Below the pieces are notes generated by a model, which saw only the letters and a program-made list of their open reading frames with translations, made no database searches and had not been told where the DNA came from. DNA of 6,346 nucleotides. Origin: JAJRXG01 sp964470035. GTDB lineage: Bacteria; Bacteroidota; Bacteroidia; Chitinophagales; Saprospiraceae. Location: assembly GCA_964470035.1 (NCBI GenBank), contig CAYYBR010000250.1, positions 1 to 6,346 of the forward strand. Direction: 5' to 3'. The position numbers and the translations under genes were made by a program. Positions 1 to 6,346 of the stretch are shown one piece after another (the first letter of the stretch is position 1; every line of letters starts with the position of its first letter).

Positions 1-3000
1 CTATCACATCCTAAAGCTGTCTGTGTAGTATCTCTATATATTCCGCTTTCTGTTATCACTTGACCATTGAAGTCAAAGGATTCACCATCACATATCACCT
101 GTGAGCCGAGGTCTACATTGATAGACTGTACTATATCTACTGTAAACGTTACTATCGAATCACATCCAGTAGATGATATCAATGAAACGCTATGCGTCCC
201 AGCTGTATTAAAAGTCTCTCCCCCTACAGTCACTGATCCACCTGGGCAGATCTCTCTGTTTCCTATGTCATTAAGATGAGTCTGATTAACTACAAGAGTT
301 AATATAACTGTACTATCACAACCCGTAGAAGGTGATGAAAATGTAAATGGATAATCTCCACTATCAGTTAAGGTTTGACCCTCAAAGACAAATGTCGTGT
401 TATCACAAATCTCTTCAGTTATCTCAGTCCTGATTTCTTCTCTCACGGTAAGTGGAAGAACTATCATACTATCGCAACCAGAGGCTCCTTGTAGAGTAAA
501 TGGATAATCTCCAGATTCAGTCAAAGTCTGTCCTTGGAAGGAAAATGACTCTCCTGCACATATGATTTCAACAGGCAATGTGGTTGTTGGAATCTCTGCA
601 AAATTAGCTAGTGATAAAACAACTATACTATCGCAACCAGCTGCGCTAAAGAGCGTATCTCTATACTCTCCTGGATCAGAAATTTGCTGCCCTTGGAAGT
701 CTATAGACTCTCCTACACATATCGTTTGTGATAAGTTATTTACTATCTCATCAAGTACTTCGACCACCACTGTGACTGTACTATCACAACCGTCGGCAGA
801 TTGGAAGTCTAATGTATTGAGACCTGCTACCAAGTCTTGACCTGCTATGTTAGCCACCTCACCTTGGCAAACTGTCATAGTTCCAAGGTCTGTCATCTTA
901 TTCTCATTGACTACTATCGTAACGAAGACGGTACTATCACACCCACTTGTACTTTGTAGTACTATAGGGTCATCTACGATTGCTTGGTTATACTGGCGAC
1001 CTAGGACCATAATGTTACTCCCTTCACAGACAGGAAAAGTCTGGAAGTCTTCAAGCACTGGCAACACCGTAAGTTGGAGATGAACAGTACTATCACAGCC
1101 ATCAAAAGCAGCTCCTTGTGAAGTAATTACTTCGTCTATGTTTGCAGAGTATGACTGTCCAAAGACTTCAAAACTCTCACCTGCGCAGATAGTCTCTATG
1201 ACGTCCGTTGCCGGTCTCGTTTCAAATACTAACTCGAAAGTCACTAGGCTATCACAACCATCTGCTGATGTAAATGTAAGCTCGTGTGTGTCCTCTGTAG
1301 AAAATGTTTGACTACCTATGGTTATAGGTACTTCTGGACATGTAACTATCTGTCCAAGGTCAGTTGTTGGTACTTCAAAGAATTCTACTGAAAACTGCAC
1401 TATACTATCACAGCCATCAGGAGTCTGCAAAGTCTCCATGAATGATCCTTCAGAATCATACATCTGACCAAGTATTTCTATTGGTTGATCTGGGCAAGTA
1501 AAGAATACCCCATCATCCATCATAGGTATATCATCAAACTCAAGGAAGAAAGTGACCATACTATCACATCCTTGAGAGGAAATCAAAGTTTGTTGGTGTG
1601 GTCCTGGAGTATCGAAAAACTCTCCGTTCACTTCTAGAGGTACTGCAGGACAAGTAATAAGCGTCCCGAGGTCTTCAGATGGAATATTGAAAAATCCAAC
1701 TTCGAAGACAACCATGCTATCGCAACCTCGAGGAGTCTGTAGCATAACTTCATGCTCACCAGGGCCAAAGTTTTGTCCCTGGAAGGAGAACTGTTCGTCA
1801 GGACAAATTAACTGTAGTCCTAAGTCTTCTTCGGGGATAGGCAAGTAGCTGATAATAAAAGTAACCACACTATCACACCCATCAACACTTGTCAAGGTAT
1901 CTCTATATCTGCCTGGCAATGGGTACTCCACCCCAAGGTGCGACTGTACGATACCAGTACACTCTACAAACTCTCCATCATCTGTTGCGCTTAGGGAAGG
2001 AAGTACTGTCAAGTCTAACGTAGAAATACTATCACAACCGTTAGCTGCTATTAACGTATCCGAATAAAATCCAGTTACATCTCTATCTGCTCCTGCAAAT
2101 GGGAAAAACTCTGAATTACAGATACTCTGTGGAAAGGTATCCCTCACCGCATCATTGAGCTCTGCTCTTATAAATACATTCTGTATACAGCCATCATCAG
2201 TAGTTGTTACTAGGTCAGCTGTTAAGTTGTCTCTGTCTATCGTGAAATTATATTCTGGCAAGAAGATCTCTTCCCTTAAGCAGATAAGAGGATCAATTGT
2301 TATATCTGGTACTGGAAAAAAGTCCAGTGATACATCGAATATGATACTGTCACATCCAAGTGATGATAGTATAGTCGCTGGACCAGAAGGATTATTGATA
2401 TCAAACGTTACCCCTTCTAACACAAAGTTCTCTTCAGGGCACAGTGTTTCTTCCCTAGGGATGTTCACTGGCTCTACTAGAGTCGTAGTAACCATGACTA
2501 TGCTATCACAGCCATTGGAAGCGGCTCCTGGGATACGCACTTCCTGGTCTACCACTGCTCCAGTGATACTTTCAGTACCAACAGTCAAAACTTCACCAGG
2601 ACAAAGTCTTCTTTCCAATGTGCTGGTAGGTATAGGGTTAAAAGAAAAATCTACAGTTAAGGTGGCGTTACATCCATTGGATTGTGCTGGTAAGTCTATC
2701 GTCAAAGGATAGATCATAGAGTCATCAAAATCCATAAAGACACCTGGTGCGACTTCGAGATTTATGACATCTCCTGCACAGTGTACTTCTGGTGCAAGTG
2801 AATCAGCTACTACAGGTAATATATTAGCTCGTATATCTAGAAAATCACATCCTGCGATGGGTATAAACTCCGAGGGATTTTCTGCATTTATGAGATACGT
2901 AGCCGACCCTACTGATATAATAGTATCTCGGTTTTCGCACAAATCGAAAAAGTCTTCGGTTACTGTTGTAACTCCAATATCTACCTGTATCCTCTGTATA

Positions 3001-3360
3001 CTATCACAGCCATTAGATGCGGGTATAGGTAGTGTATAAAGACCTACATAGGACTCAGTAAAAAGTGTGTCATAATCTGGTCCAAATGGTGGTGGATCTC
3101 CTATCGAGGCCGTAACCCATCCAATGTTGTTTCCATCTTGATCATTACCACTATAGTAATAAAACGCCTCTCCACAGGAGGCTGATCTACCTGGAAATAA
3201 CGTTCTCGATGTTATAGAGCTCAACTCTTGCACATCGATGATAAAGACAGAATCACAAGCACCACCATCAGTGATCATTGTATCTCTTTCTATGGAAAGT
3301 CCATTAAACTCGAAAGTCTCTCCTGGGCATAACTCTGGCTCCATGATAACTGGATCCGGT
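1..3360 (-). repeat. Array of 21 tandem GCDS protein repeats, period about 52 residues
   Basis: A unit reads roughly: ICxGExFxFxGQ, then GxYxxTL, then GCDSxVxLxLxV. The second Cys of the units falls at residues 539, 622, 675, 734, 788, 840, 895, 946, 999, 1050, 1102, 1154, 1206, 1259, 1311, 1362, 1413, 1466, 1518, 1570 and 1622. After the first interval (83), spacings are 51-59 residues, and 51-53 from residue 895 onward. Each complete unit also has a first Cys about 28 or more residues earlier, so one disulfide per unit is likely. In DNA the signature shows as ctatcaca(g/a/t)cc on the plus strand about every 156 bases. The array leaves the window inside unit 21, so the true number is higher or equal. 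Such repeats probably form a rod of small beta domains outside the cell; that is inference. Confidence 0.92.
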
Positions 3361-4871
3361 GGAGCTACGATTTCTATGAAGACACTTCTCCTTCGAGGAG
3401 GAGCGCCACAATCAGTTTGAGCATCGATCTGAAAACCTGCTGTTCTAGGTGATAAACCCGTAACATCTATAGATCTAAATTCATCTATAAAATCATTAAC
3501 TACGTTACCAGAAGTTGGGGAAATAAATGTGAATATATTTACGTCACCTTGTATCGTCAGTGTGTAATCTTCATGGTTCAACTGAAACAACTCGATAAAA
3601 TCATATGTCTGACCTCCAGCATTACACAACACTGGATTTTCTGCTGGAATCGTGACAAAGTTGTCAAATTGGCTGAGATCATCAACACGTATATCCATCA
3701 CAAATGGTGCAACGTTTGGATCGTCTGGAGTAAAGGTAAATGTGAGTCGCTGGCCAGCAAAGTCCGCTAATACCGCTCCAGGACTCCATGTACCTGTCAC
3801 TCCGTTATCATCGACACTTGGCAAGATTTCATCAGAACATTCTACTGCACTAATTCCTTGACTAAAGAAATCTACTTGTCCTTGACAAGCCTGATTAGTC
3901 ATAGGACGTACTGTCAAATCAAAAGTTGTAAAAAGCGAGCAGCCATTATCATCTACTACTTGCAGGCCATAAGTACCTGTTAGTGATGGATCTATATTAT
4001 TAAGCACTAGTTGATGTCTATCATTATTGATATCTCCAGTTAGCACTGTGCCATCTGGCAAAGTCCAAGTAAAATCCGAAGTTGGATCCGCTGGAGTTTG
4101 TATAACAATAGTTCCTACACCCTCACACACTTCATTGTTAGTTGTACCACTTGGCGAAGCTATGATCGGTGTAATATCAGTATTCAATCTAGCAGTTCCT
4201 TCTATTGTGATATCACCTATCTCATATGCTACGCCATCATTCTGTGTACCACCTGTGACAAATACAGAAATGGCGGAGTTAGATAGCCCCACATCAAATG
4301 TTTCACTGATTGTTAGAGATCCTGTACTCGATGTTTTTCCACAGATATTGATAACTCTTCTCTCTCCGGTTTCTTCGTAGAATATCTCGATCTGAAGAGC
4401 ATCGGTGCTCGTCCACTCAGCACCTTGTGATGATCCGCATCCAAAGAAGACATCTACATCATCTGCAGATTGATCGTCAGCGGCACCACAGAGGGCATCG
4501 CCTTCGACCCTTACTTCAAATGATATGATTGCTTCGCAAACATTCTGAACTGCTAGCCCTCTTATTTCGAGCGCATTACTACTATCTCCACAGTCGTTAC
4601 TACCATCTGCACAAGGACAGGGGCCAAAGCCCTCGACGTTGTCGAATTGAAAACCACTGCTAGATGCTCCGAAGAAGCCATCATCGCCTATATCATCTGC
4701 TAGAATACCGTCCCAAGTACCACCTTGGGCCGAAGTGCCCGATATAGCACCCGGAGGTTGATCTGCCCAAATAAGGGCATCTGTAACTACCGTCTGGCTG
4801 TGTATTGGGTATAGGTATACAACCGAGACAGCAATTAATATGATTAATTGTCTCATTGGTCTATGAATCAT
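1..4871 (-). CDS. Giant secreted GCDS-repeat surface protein, 3' end outside window
   Basis: This is one open frame of 1623 visible codons with no internal stop; the C-terminus lies beyond the left edge. Order of parts: signal peptide (residues 1-25), Cys-rich N-terminal module (about 27-228), Ig-like domain (231-321), GTWSP-type module (330-396), another beta-rich stretch (398-503), then 21 repeats of about 52 residues (505-1623), each with a Cys pair and usually a GCDS signature. Proteins of this style in Bacteroidota are normally exported by type IX secretion and end in a C-terminal sorting domain; that end is not visible, so the route is inference. A role in adhesion, matrix or cell surface is plausible but unproven. 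Only two lysines occur (K179, K1325), with abundant Asp and Glu. I chose the ATG at 4871 (begins MIHRPMRQ, A at -3); the in-frame ATG at 4856 (begins MRQLII) is almost equally good. Neither has a Shine-Dalgarno site, and an in-frame TAA lies upstream. The frame is certain, the function is not. Confidence 0.93.
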   Translation of the reverse strand, partial: MIHRPMRQLIILIAVSVVYLYPIHSQTVVTDALIWADQPPGAISGTSAQGGTWDGILADDIGDDGFFGASSSGFQFDNVEGFGPCPCADGSNDCGDSSNALEIRGLAVQNVCEAIISFEVRVEGDALCGAADDQSADDVDVFFGCGSSQGAEWTSTDALQIEIFYEETGERRVINICGKTSSTGSLTISETFDVGLSNSAISVFVTGGTQNDGVAYEIGDITIEGTARLNTDITPIIASPSGTTNNEVCEGVGTIVIQTPADPTSDFTWTLPDGTVLTGDINNDRHQLVLNNIDPSLTGTYGLQVVDDNGCSLFTTFDLTVRPMTNQACQGQVDFFSQGISAVECSDEILPSVDDNGVTGTWSPGAVLADFAGQRLTFTFTPDDPNVAPFVMDIRVDDLSQFDNFVTIPAENPVLCNAGGQTYDFIELFQLNHEDYTLTIQGDVNIFTFISPTSGNVVNDFIDEFRSIDVTGLSPRTAGFQIDAQTDCGAPPRRRSVFIEIVAPPDPVIMEPELCPGETFEFNGLSIERDTMITDGGACDSVFIIDVQELSSITSRTLFPGRSASCGEAFYYYSGNDQDGNNIGWVTASIGDPPPFGPDYDTLFTESYVGLYTLPIPASNGCDSIQRIQVDIGVTTVTEDFFDLCENRDTIISVGSATYLINAENPSEFIPIAGCDFLDIRANILPVVADSLAPEVHCAGDVINLEVAPGVFMDFDDSMIYPLTIDLPAQSNGCNATLTVDFSFNPIPTSTLERRLCPGEVLTVGTESITGAVVDQEVRIPGAASNGCDSIVMVTTTLVEPVNIPREETLCPEENFVLEGVTFDINNPSGPATILSSLGCDSIIFDVSLDFFPVPDITIDPLICLREEIFLPEYNFTIDRDNLTADLVTTTDDGCIQNVFIRAELNDAVRDTFPQSICNSEFFPFAGADRDVTGFYSDTLIAANGCDSISTLDLTVLPSLSATDDGEFVECTGIVQSHLGVEYPLPGRYRDTLTSVDGCDSVVTFIISYLPIPEEDLGLQLICPDEQFSFQGQNFGPGEHEVMLQTPRGCDSMVVFEVGFFNIPSEDLGTLITCPAVPLEVNGEFFDTPGPHQQTLISSQGCDSMVTFFLEFDDIPMMDDGVFFTCPDQPIEILGQMYDSEGSFMETLQTPDGCDSIVQFSVEFFEVPTTDLGQIVTCPEVPITIGSQTFSTEDTHELTFTSADGCDSLVTFELVFETRPATDVIETICAGESFEVFGQSYSANIDEVITSQGAAFDGCDSTVHLQLTVLPVLEDFQTFPVCEGSNIMVLGRQYNQAIVDDPIVLQSTSGCDSTVFVTIVVNENKMTDLGTMTVCQGEVANIAGQDLVAGLNTLDFQSADGCDSTVTVVVEVLDEIVNNLSQTICVGESIDFQGQQISDPGEYRDTLFSAAGCDSIVVLSLANFAEIPTTTLPVEIICAGESFSFQGQTLTESGDYPFTLQGASGCDSMIVLPLTVREEIRTEITEEICDNTTFVFEGQTLTDSGDYPFTFSSPSTGCDSTVILTLVVNQTHLNDIGNREICPGGSVTVGGETFNTAGTHSVSLISSTGCDSIVTFTVDIVQSINVDLGSQVICDGESFDFNGQVITESGIYRDTTQTALGCD
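3365..3680 (-). other. Beta-rich linker segment before the repeat array
   Basis: Residues about 398-503 hold alternating hydrophobic strands (YTLTIQGDVNIFTFISP, AGFQIDAQT, RSVFIEIV) and two Cys, in VLCNAGG and TDCGAPP. The last part contains an unusual Arg triplet (APPRRRSV), the most basic spot in an otherwise acidic mature protein. The layout suggests another Ig-like or fibronectin-like domain, but no signature residue fixes the family. Confidence 0.4.
3685..3885 (-). other. GTWSP-type beta module
   Basis: Residues about 330-396 contain a Cys (C345, VECSDEILPS), then NGVTGTWSPG with Trp362, then LTFTFTPDDP. Similar segments of the form 'C......LP..s.nGitGtWsP...ttytFtP' recur in large secreted proteins of Bacteroidota, as I recall them; I cannot give a database name. 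Here it occurs once, between the Ig-like domain and the next beta-rich segment, and is probably another extracellular building block. Confidence 0.55.
3910..4182 (-). other. Ig-like domain in the giant repeat protein
   Basis: Residues about 231-321 carry the immunoglobulin pattern: Cys249 in NNEVCEG, Trp269 in FTWTLPDG, a Tyr-corner Tyr301 in GTYGLQV, and Cys311 in DDNGCS. Such domains are common stalk modules in Bacteroidota surface proteins, where the consensus reads roughly 'cEG...WxxPdGt...G.Y.v.v.d.nGC'. The Cys249-Cys311 pair could form the usual core disulfide. It sits between the N-terminal module and the GTWSP-type module and probably acts as spacer or binding scaffold. Confidence 0.75.
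4190..4793 (-). other. Cys-rich N-terminal module, unrecognised, beta-sandwich-like
   Basis: Residues about 27-228 do not match a family I can name. The segment opens with a Gly/Asp-rich part containing GTWDG and a Cys cluster (C85, C87, C94 in the context GPCPCADGSNDCG). It continues with alternating hydrophobic strands such as ALEIRGLAV and IISFEVRVEG, an acidic stretch ADDVDVFFGCG, and ends in AYEIGDITIEGT. The strand pattern and the acidic loops suggest a jelly-roll or lectin-like fold that might bind calcium or a glycan. That is inference; there is no diagnostic motif. It contains K179, one of only two lysines in the protein. Confidence 0.5.
4797..4871 (-). other. Signal peptide of the giant repeat protein
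   Basis: Residues 1-25 have a short basic n-region (Arg4, Arg7), a hydrophobic core LIILIAVSVVYLY, and a polar end PIHSQ, so signal peptidase I probably cuts near Ser25 or Gln26. This supports export through Sec. There is no Cys in a lipobox position, so it is not a lipoprotein. The hydrophobic core is intact from either candidate start codon. Confidence 0.85.
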
Positions 4872-4889
4872 GCTTACTAATGAGACATG

Positions 4890-4910
4890 AAAAACTAGGG
4901 CATCCCCTAG
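4890..4910 (-). promoter_or_regulatory. Hairpin plus T-run in the leader of the giant gene
   Basis: On the minus strand CTAGGG, loop GATG, CCCTAG form a perfect 6-bp stem directly followed by TTTTT, 18 bases before the ATG at 4871. This has the shape of a small intrinsic terminator. No gene ends here on the minus strand, so it would act as an attenuator or as a 5' mRNA stabilising hairpin, if it is transcribed. Just upstream is GATAATTTGG, which resembles the phylum's -7 box TAnnTTTG with one base missing; if that is the promoter, the hairpin would sit at the very 5' end of the transcript. Confidence 0.4.
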
Positions 4911-5008
4911 CCAAATTATCACATATTAATTTTTACATATGATGGATAAAGTCTGTAAAGCCTGATTTTATTGGGTATATAGCTGCTATAGAGAGACTAG
5001 AATTCTGC

Positions 5009-5016
5009 TACTTTTG
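5009..5016 (+). promoter_or_regulatory. Probable -7 promoter element of lysS
   Basis: TACTTTTG matches the Bacteroidota -7 consensus TAnnTTTG exactly and lies 23 bases before the lysS ATG, which would give a short leader of roughly 15-20 bases. No clear TTG (-33) box is present at the expected spacing; the nearest, at 4971-4973, is too far away. A weak inverted repeat (TATAG/CTATA, 4978-4990) lies where the -33 region would be. Support therefore rests on the -7 element and position only. Confidence 0.5.
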
Positions 5017-5039
5017 CACCTCCTTATAACTATACATGC

Positions 5040-6346
5040 ATGGCGCTGAGCGAACAAGAACAAGTGCGAAGAGAAAATCTTCAGAAAATAATCGATTGTG
5101 GTATCGATCCCTACCCTAGTTCTTCATATGAAGTCACCTATAAAGCAGCTGATATAACTTCCGCATATAGCGAAGAGAAGAAGGATGAATATCAGCAAGT
5201 AGCACTTGCCGGTCGCCTTATGATGAAACGCATCATGGGCAAAGCATCTTTTGCAGAATTACAGGATAGCTCTGGTAGAATCCAGCTTTATGTGAATAGA
5301 GATGAGATTTGCCCAGATGAAGACAAGACTCTTTATAATACTGTGTTTAAGAAACTCTTAGATATTGGAGATTTCATCGGTGTAGAAGGACATGTCTTCA
5401 CCACCCAAACTGGTGAGATAACAGTCCATGTCACTGGCTTATCAGTCCTCAGCAAATCACTTAAGCCACTTCCTATAGTAAAAACTGATGCTGATGGTAA
5501 AGTACACGATGCCGTAACTGATCCAGAATTCAGATATCGACAACGTTACGCAGACCTTGTGGTGAATCCTCATGTCAAAGAGACATTCATCAAGAGATCT
5601 AAGATGTACAGCAGTATGCGCGAATTTCTTGATACTAAAGGTTATGTCGAAGTCGAAACACCCATACTACAGCCTATTTATGGAGGTGCTGCAGCAAGGC
5701 CATTCAAGACACACCACAATACTCACGATAGAGAGTTATACCTACGCATAGCAAATGAACTATATCTCAAGCGACTGATCGTCGGAGGCTTTGATGGTGT
5801 ATATGAGTTTTCGAAAGATTTTAGAAATGAAGGGATGAGTCGCTTTCACAATCCTGAGTTTACTCAGATTGAATTGTATGTGGCATATAAGGACTATGAG
5901 TGGATGATGAATCTCGTCGAAGAAATGATAGAAAAAGTGGCTATCGATGTAACAGGCTCCACTGTCGTAAATGTAGGCGAGAACCAGATCGACTTTAAAA
6001 GACCGTGGAAGAGATATACCATGTATAGTGCCATACAAGAATTTACTGGCGTGGATATAAGTGAGATGGATGAAGATCAACTCAGGAAAGTTGCAAAAGA
6101 TCTACAAGTGGGTCTTGATAAATCTATGGCAAGAGGGAAGATCATAGATGAGATCTTTGGAGAGAAGTGTGAACCGCATCTGATTCAGCCGACGTTCATT
6201 ACTGACTACCCCGTGGAGATGTCTCCCCTAGCTAAAAAACATCGAGATACTCCTGGTCTTGTAGAAAGGTTCGAGGCTATATGCAATGGTAAAGAGATAA
6301 GCAATGCATTTTCTGAGCTTAATGATCCTATCGATCAAAGAGAGAG
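5040..6346 (+). CDS. lysS: Lysyl-tRNA synthetase, class II, 3' end outside window
   Basis: The enzyme charges tRNA-Lys with lysine using ATP, in the cytoplasm, as a homodimer in this family. The first 435 codons are present. Residues 54 to about 146 form the OB-fold anticodon-binding domain (GKASFAEL at 67-74). Then come the DPEFRYRQRYADL linker (161-173), the ETPILQPIYGGAAARPF block that opens the catalytic core (206-222), ELYLKRL, and class II motif 2 with FRNEG (Arg262, Glu264) and HNPEF (270-274). The lysine/ATP-site stretches PVEMSPLAKKH (from 391) and KEISNAFSELNDP (418-430) follow. Motif 3 and the C-terminus are beyond the edge; the E. coli enzyme has 505 residues, so at least about 70 are missing. 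VYEFSKDFRNEGM and ELYVAYKDYEWMM are typical of Bacteroidota LysRS. The ATG at 5040 starts MALSEQEQ, a normal N-terminus; there is no Shine-Dalgarno site, as is usual in this phylum. Confidence 0.97.
   Translation, partial: MALSEQEQVRRENLQKIIDCGIDPYPSSSYEVTYKAADITSAYSEEKKDEYQQVALAGRLMMKRIMGKASFAELQDSSGRIQLYVNRDEICPDEDKTLYNTVFKKLLDIGDFIGVEGHVFTTQTGEITVHVTGLSVLSKSLKPLPIVKTDADGKVHDAVTDPEFRYRQRYADLVVNPHVKETFIKRSKMYSSMREFLDTKGYVEVETPILQPIYGGAAARPFKTHHNTHDRELYLRIANELYLKRLIVGGFDGVYEFSKDFRNEGMSRFHNPEFTQIELYVAYKDYEWMMNLVEEMIEKVAIDVTGSTVVNVGENQIDFKRPWKRYTMYSAIQEFTGVDISEMDEDQLRKVAKDLQVGLDKSMARGKIIDEIFGEKCEPHLIQPTFITDYPVEMSPLAKKHRDTPGLVERFEAICNGKEISNAFSELNDPIDQRE

Noticed and set aside
1..3260. Regularly spaced short motif (ctatcacaNcc) about every 156 bases, at first sight like a CRISPR or DNA-level repeat array
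   Set aside because: The motif is short, varies at codon third positions, stays strictly in frame and encodes GCDS of a protein repeat. The intervening sequence is also coding and related between units, so it is not spacer DNA.
67..4380. Several plus-strand open frames of 60-185 codons opposite the giant gene
   Set aside because: All lie antisense to the continuous minus-strand frame. They have low-complexity Ser/Thr/Val-rich translations that mirror the repeat codons, and no start context or family resemblance.
5017..5025. AAGGAGGTG on the minus strand as ribosome binding site of a small gene
   Set aside because: No start codon follows within the usual 4-12 bases on that strand, and the next codons run into TAG.
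4872..5039. T-box or lysine riboswitch in front of lysS
   Set aside because: The spacer is only 168 bases, the probable -7 box leaves a leader of about 20 bases, and none of the conserved T-box or lysine riboswitch elements is seen.
5760..6080. A 106-codon minus-strand open frame
   Set aside because: It is antisense to the conserved catalytic core of lysS, and its translation shows no recognisable feature.
1..6346. Functional link between lysS and the lysine-poor neighbour, or a defence or mobile system
   Set aside because: Divergent orientation and a single housekeeping neighbour give no support for a joint system. No transposase, integrase, toxin, nuclease or terminal repeat is present.

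Overview
The window looks like chromosomal DNA from a member of the Bacteroidota, probably a marine or free-living relative of the Saprospiria. Three things suggest this: a lysyl-tRNA synthetase with Bacteroidota-style sequence around motif 2, an upstream TACTTTTG that fits the TAnnTTTG -7 element of that phylum, no Shine-Dalgarno sequence before either gene, and a very large secreted repeat protein of the kind exported by type IX secretion. The species assignment is inference.

Layout: two genes are transcribed divergently from a 168-base spacer. Positions 4871 down to 1 (minus strand) are one uninterrupted reading frame that leaves the window at its left edge, with 1623 codons visible and no stop. 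It encodes a signal peptide, a Cys-rich N-terminal module, an Ig-like domain, a GTWSP-type module, another beta-rich stretch, and then an array of 21 tandem Cys-pair repeats of about 52 residues, each ending in a Gly-Cys-Asp-Ser (GCDS) signature. Positions 5040 to 6346 (plus strand) are the first 435 codons of lysS, cut by the right edge before class II motif 3.

The spacer (4872-5039) holds a perfect 6-bp hairpin followed on the minus strand by five T residues, in the leader of the giant gene, and a probable -7 promoter element just before lysS.

The two genes have no evident functional link: one is translation housekeeping, the other a probable cell-surface or adhesion protein. The most striking observation is that the giant protein has only two lysines (K179 and K1325) in 1623 residues while being rich in Asp and Glu. 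The second is the regularity and local homogenisation of the repeat array. No RNA gene, CRISPR array, insertion sequence or defence system is visible.
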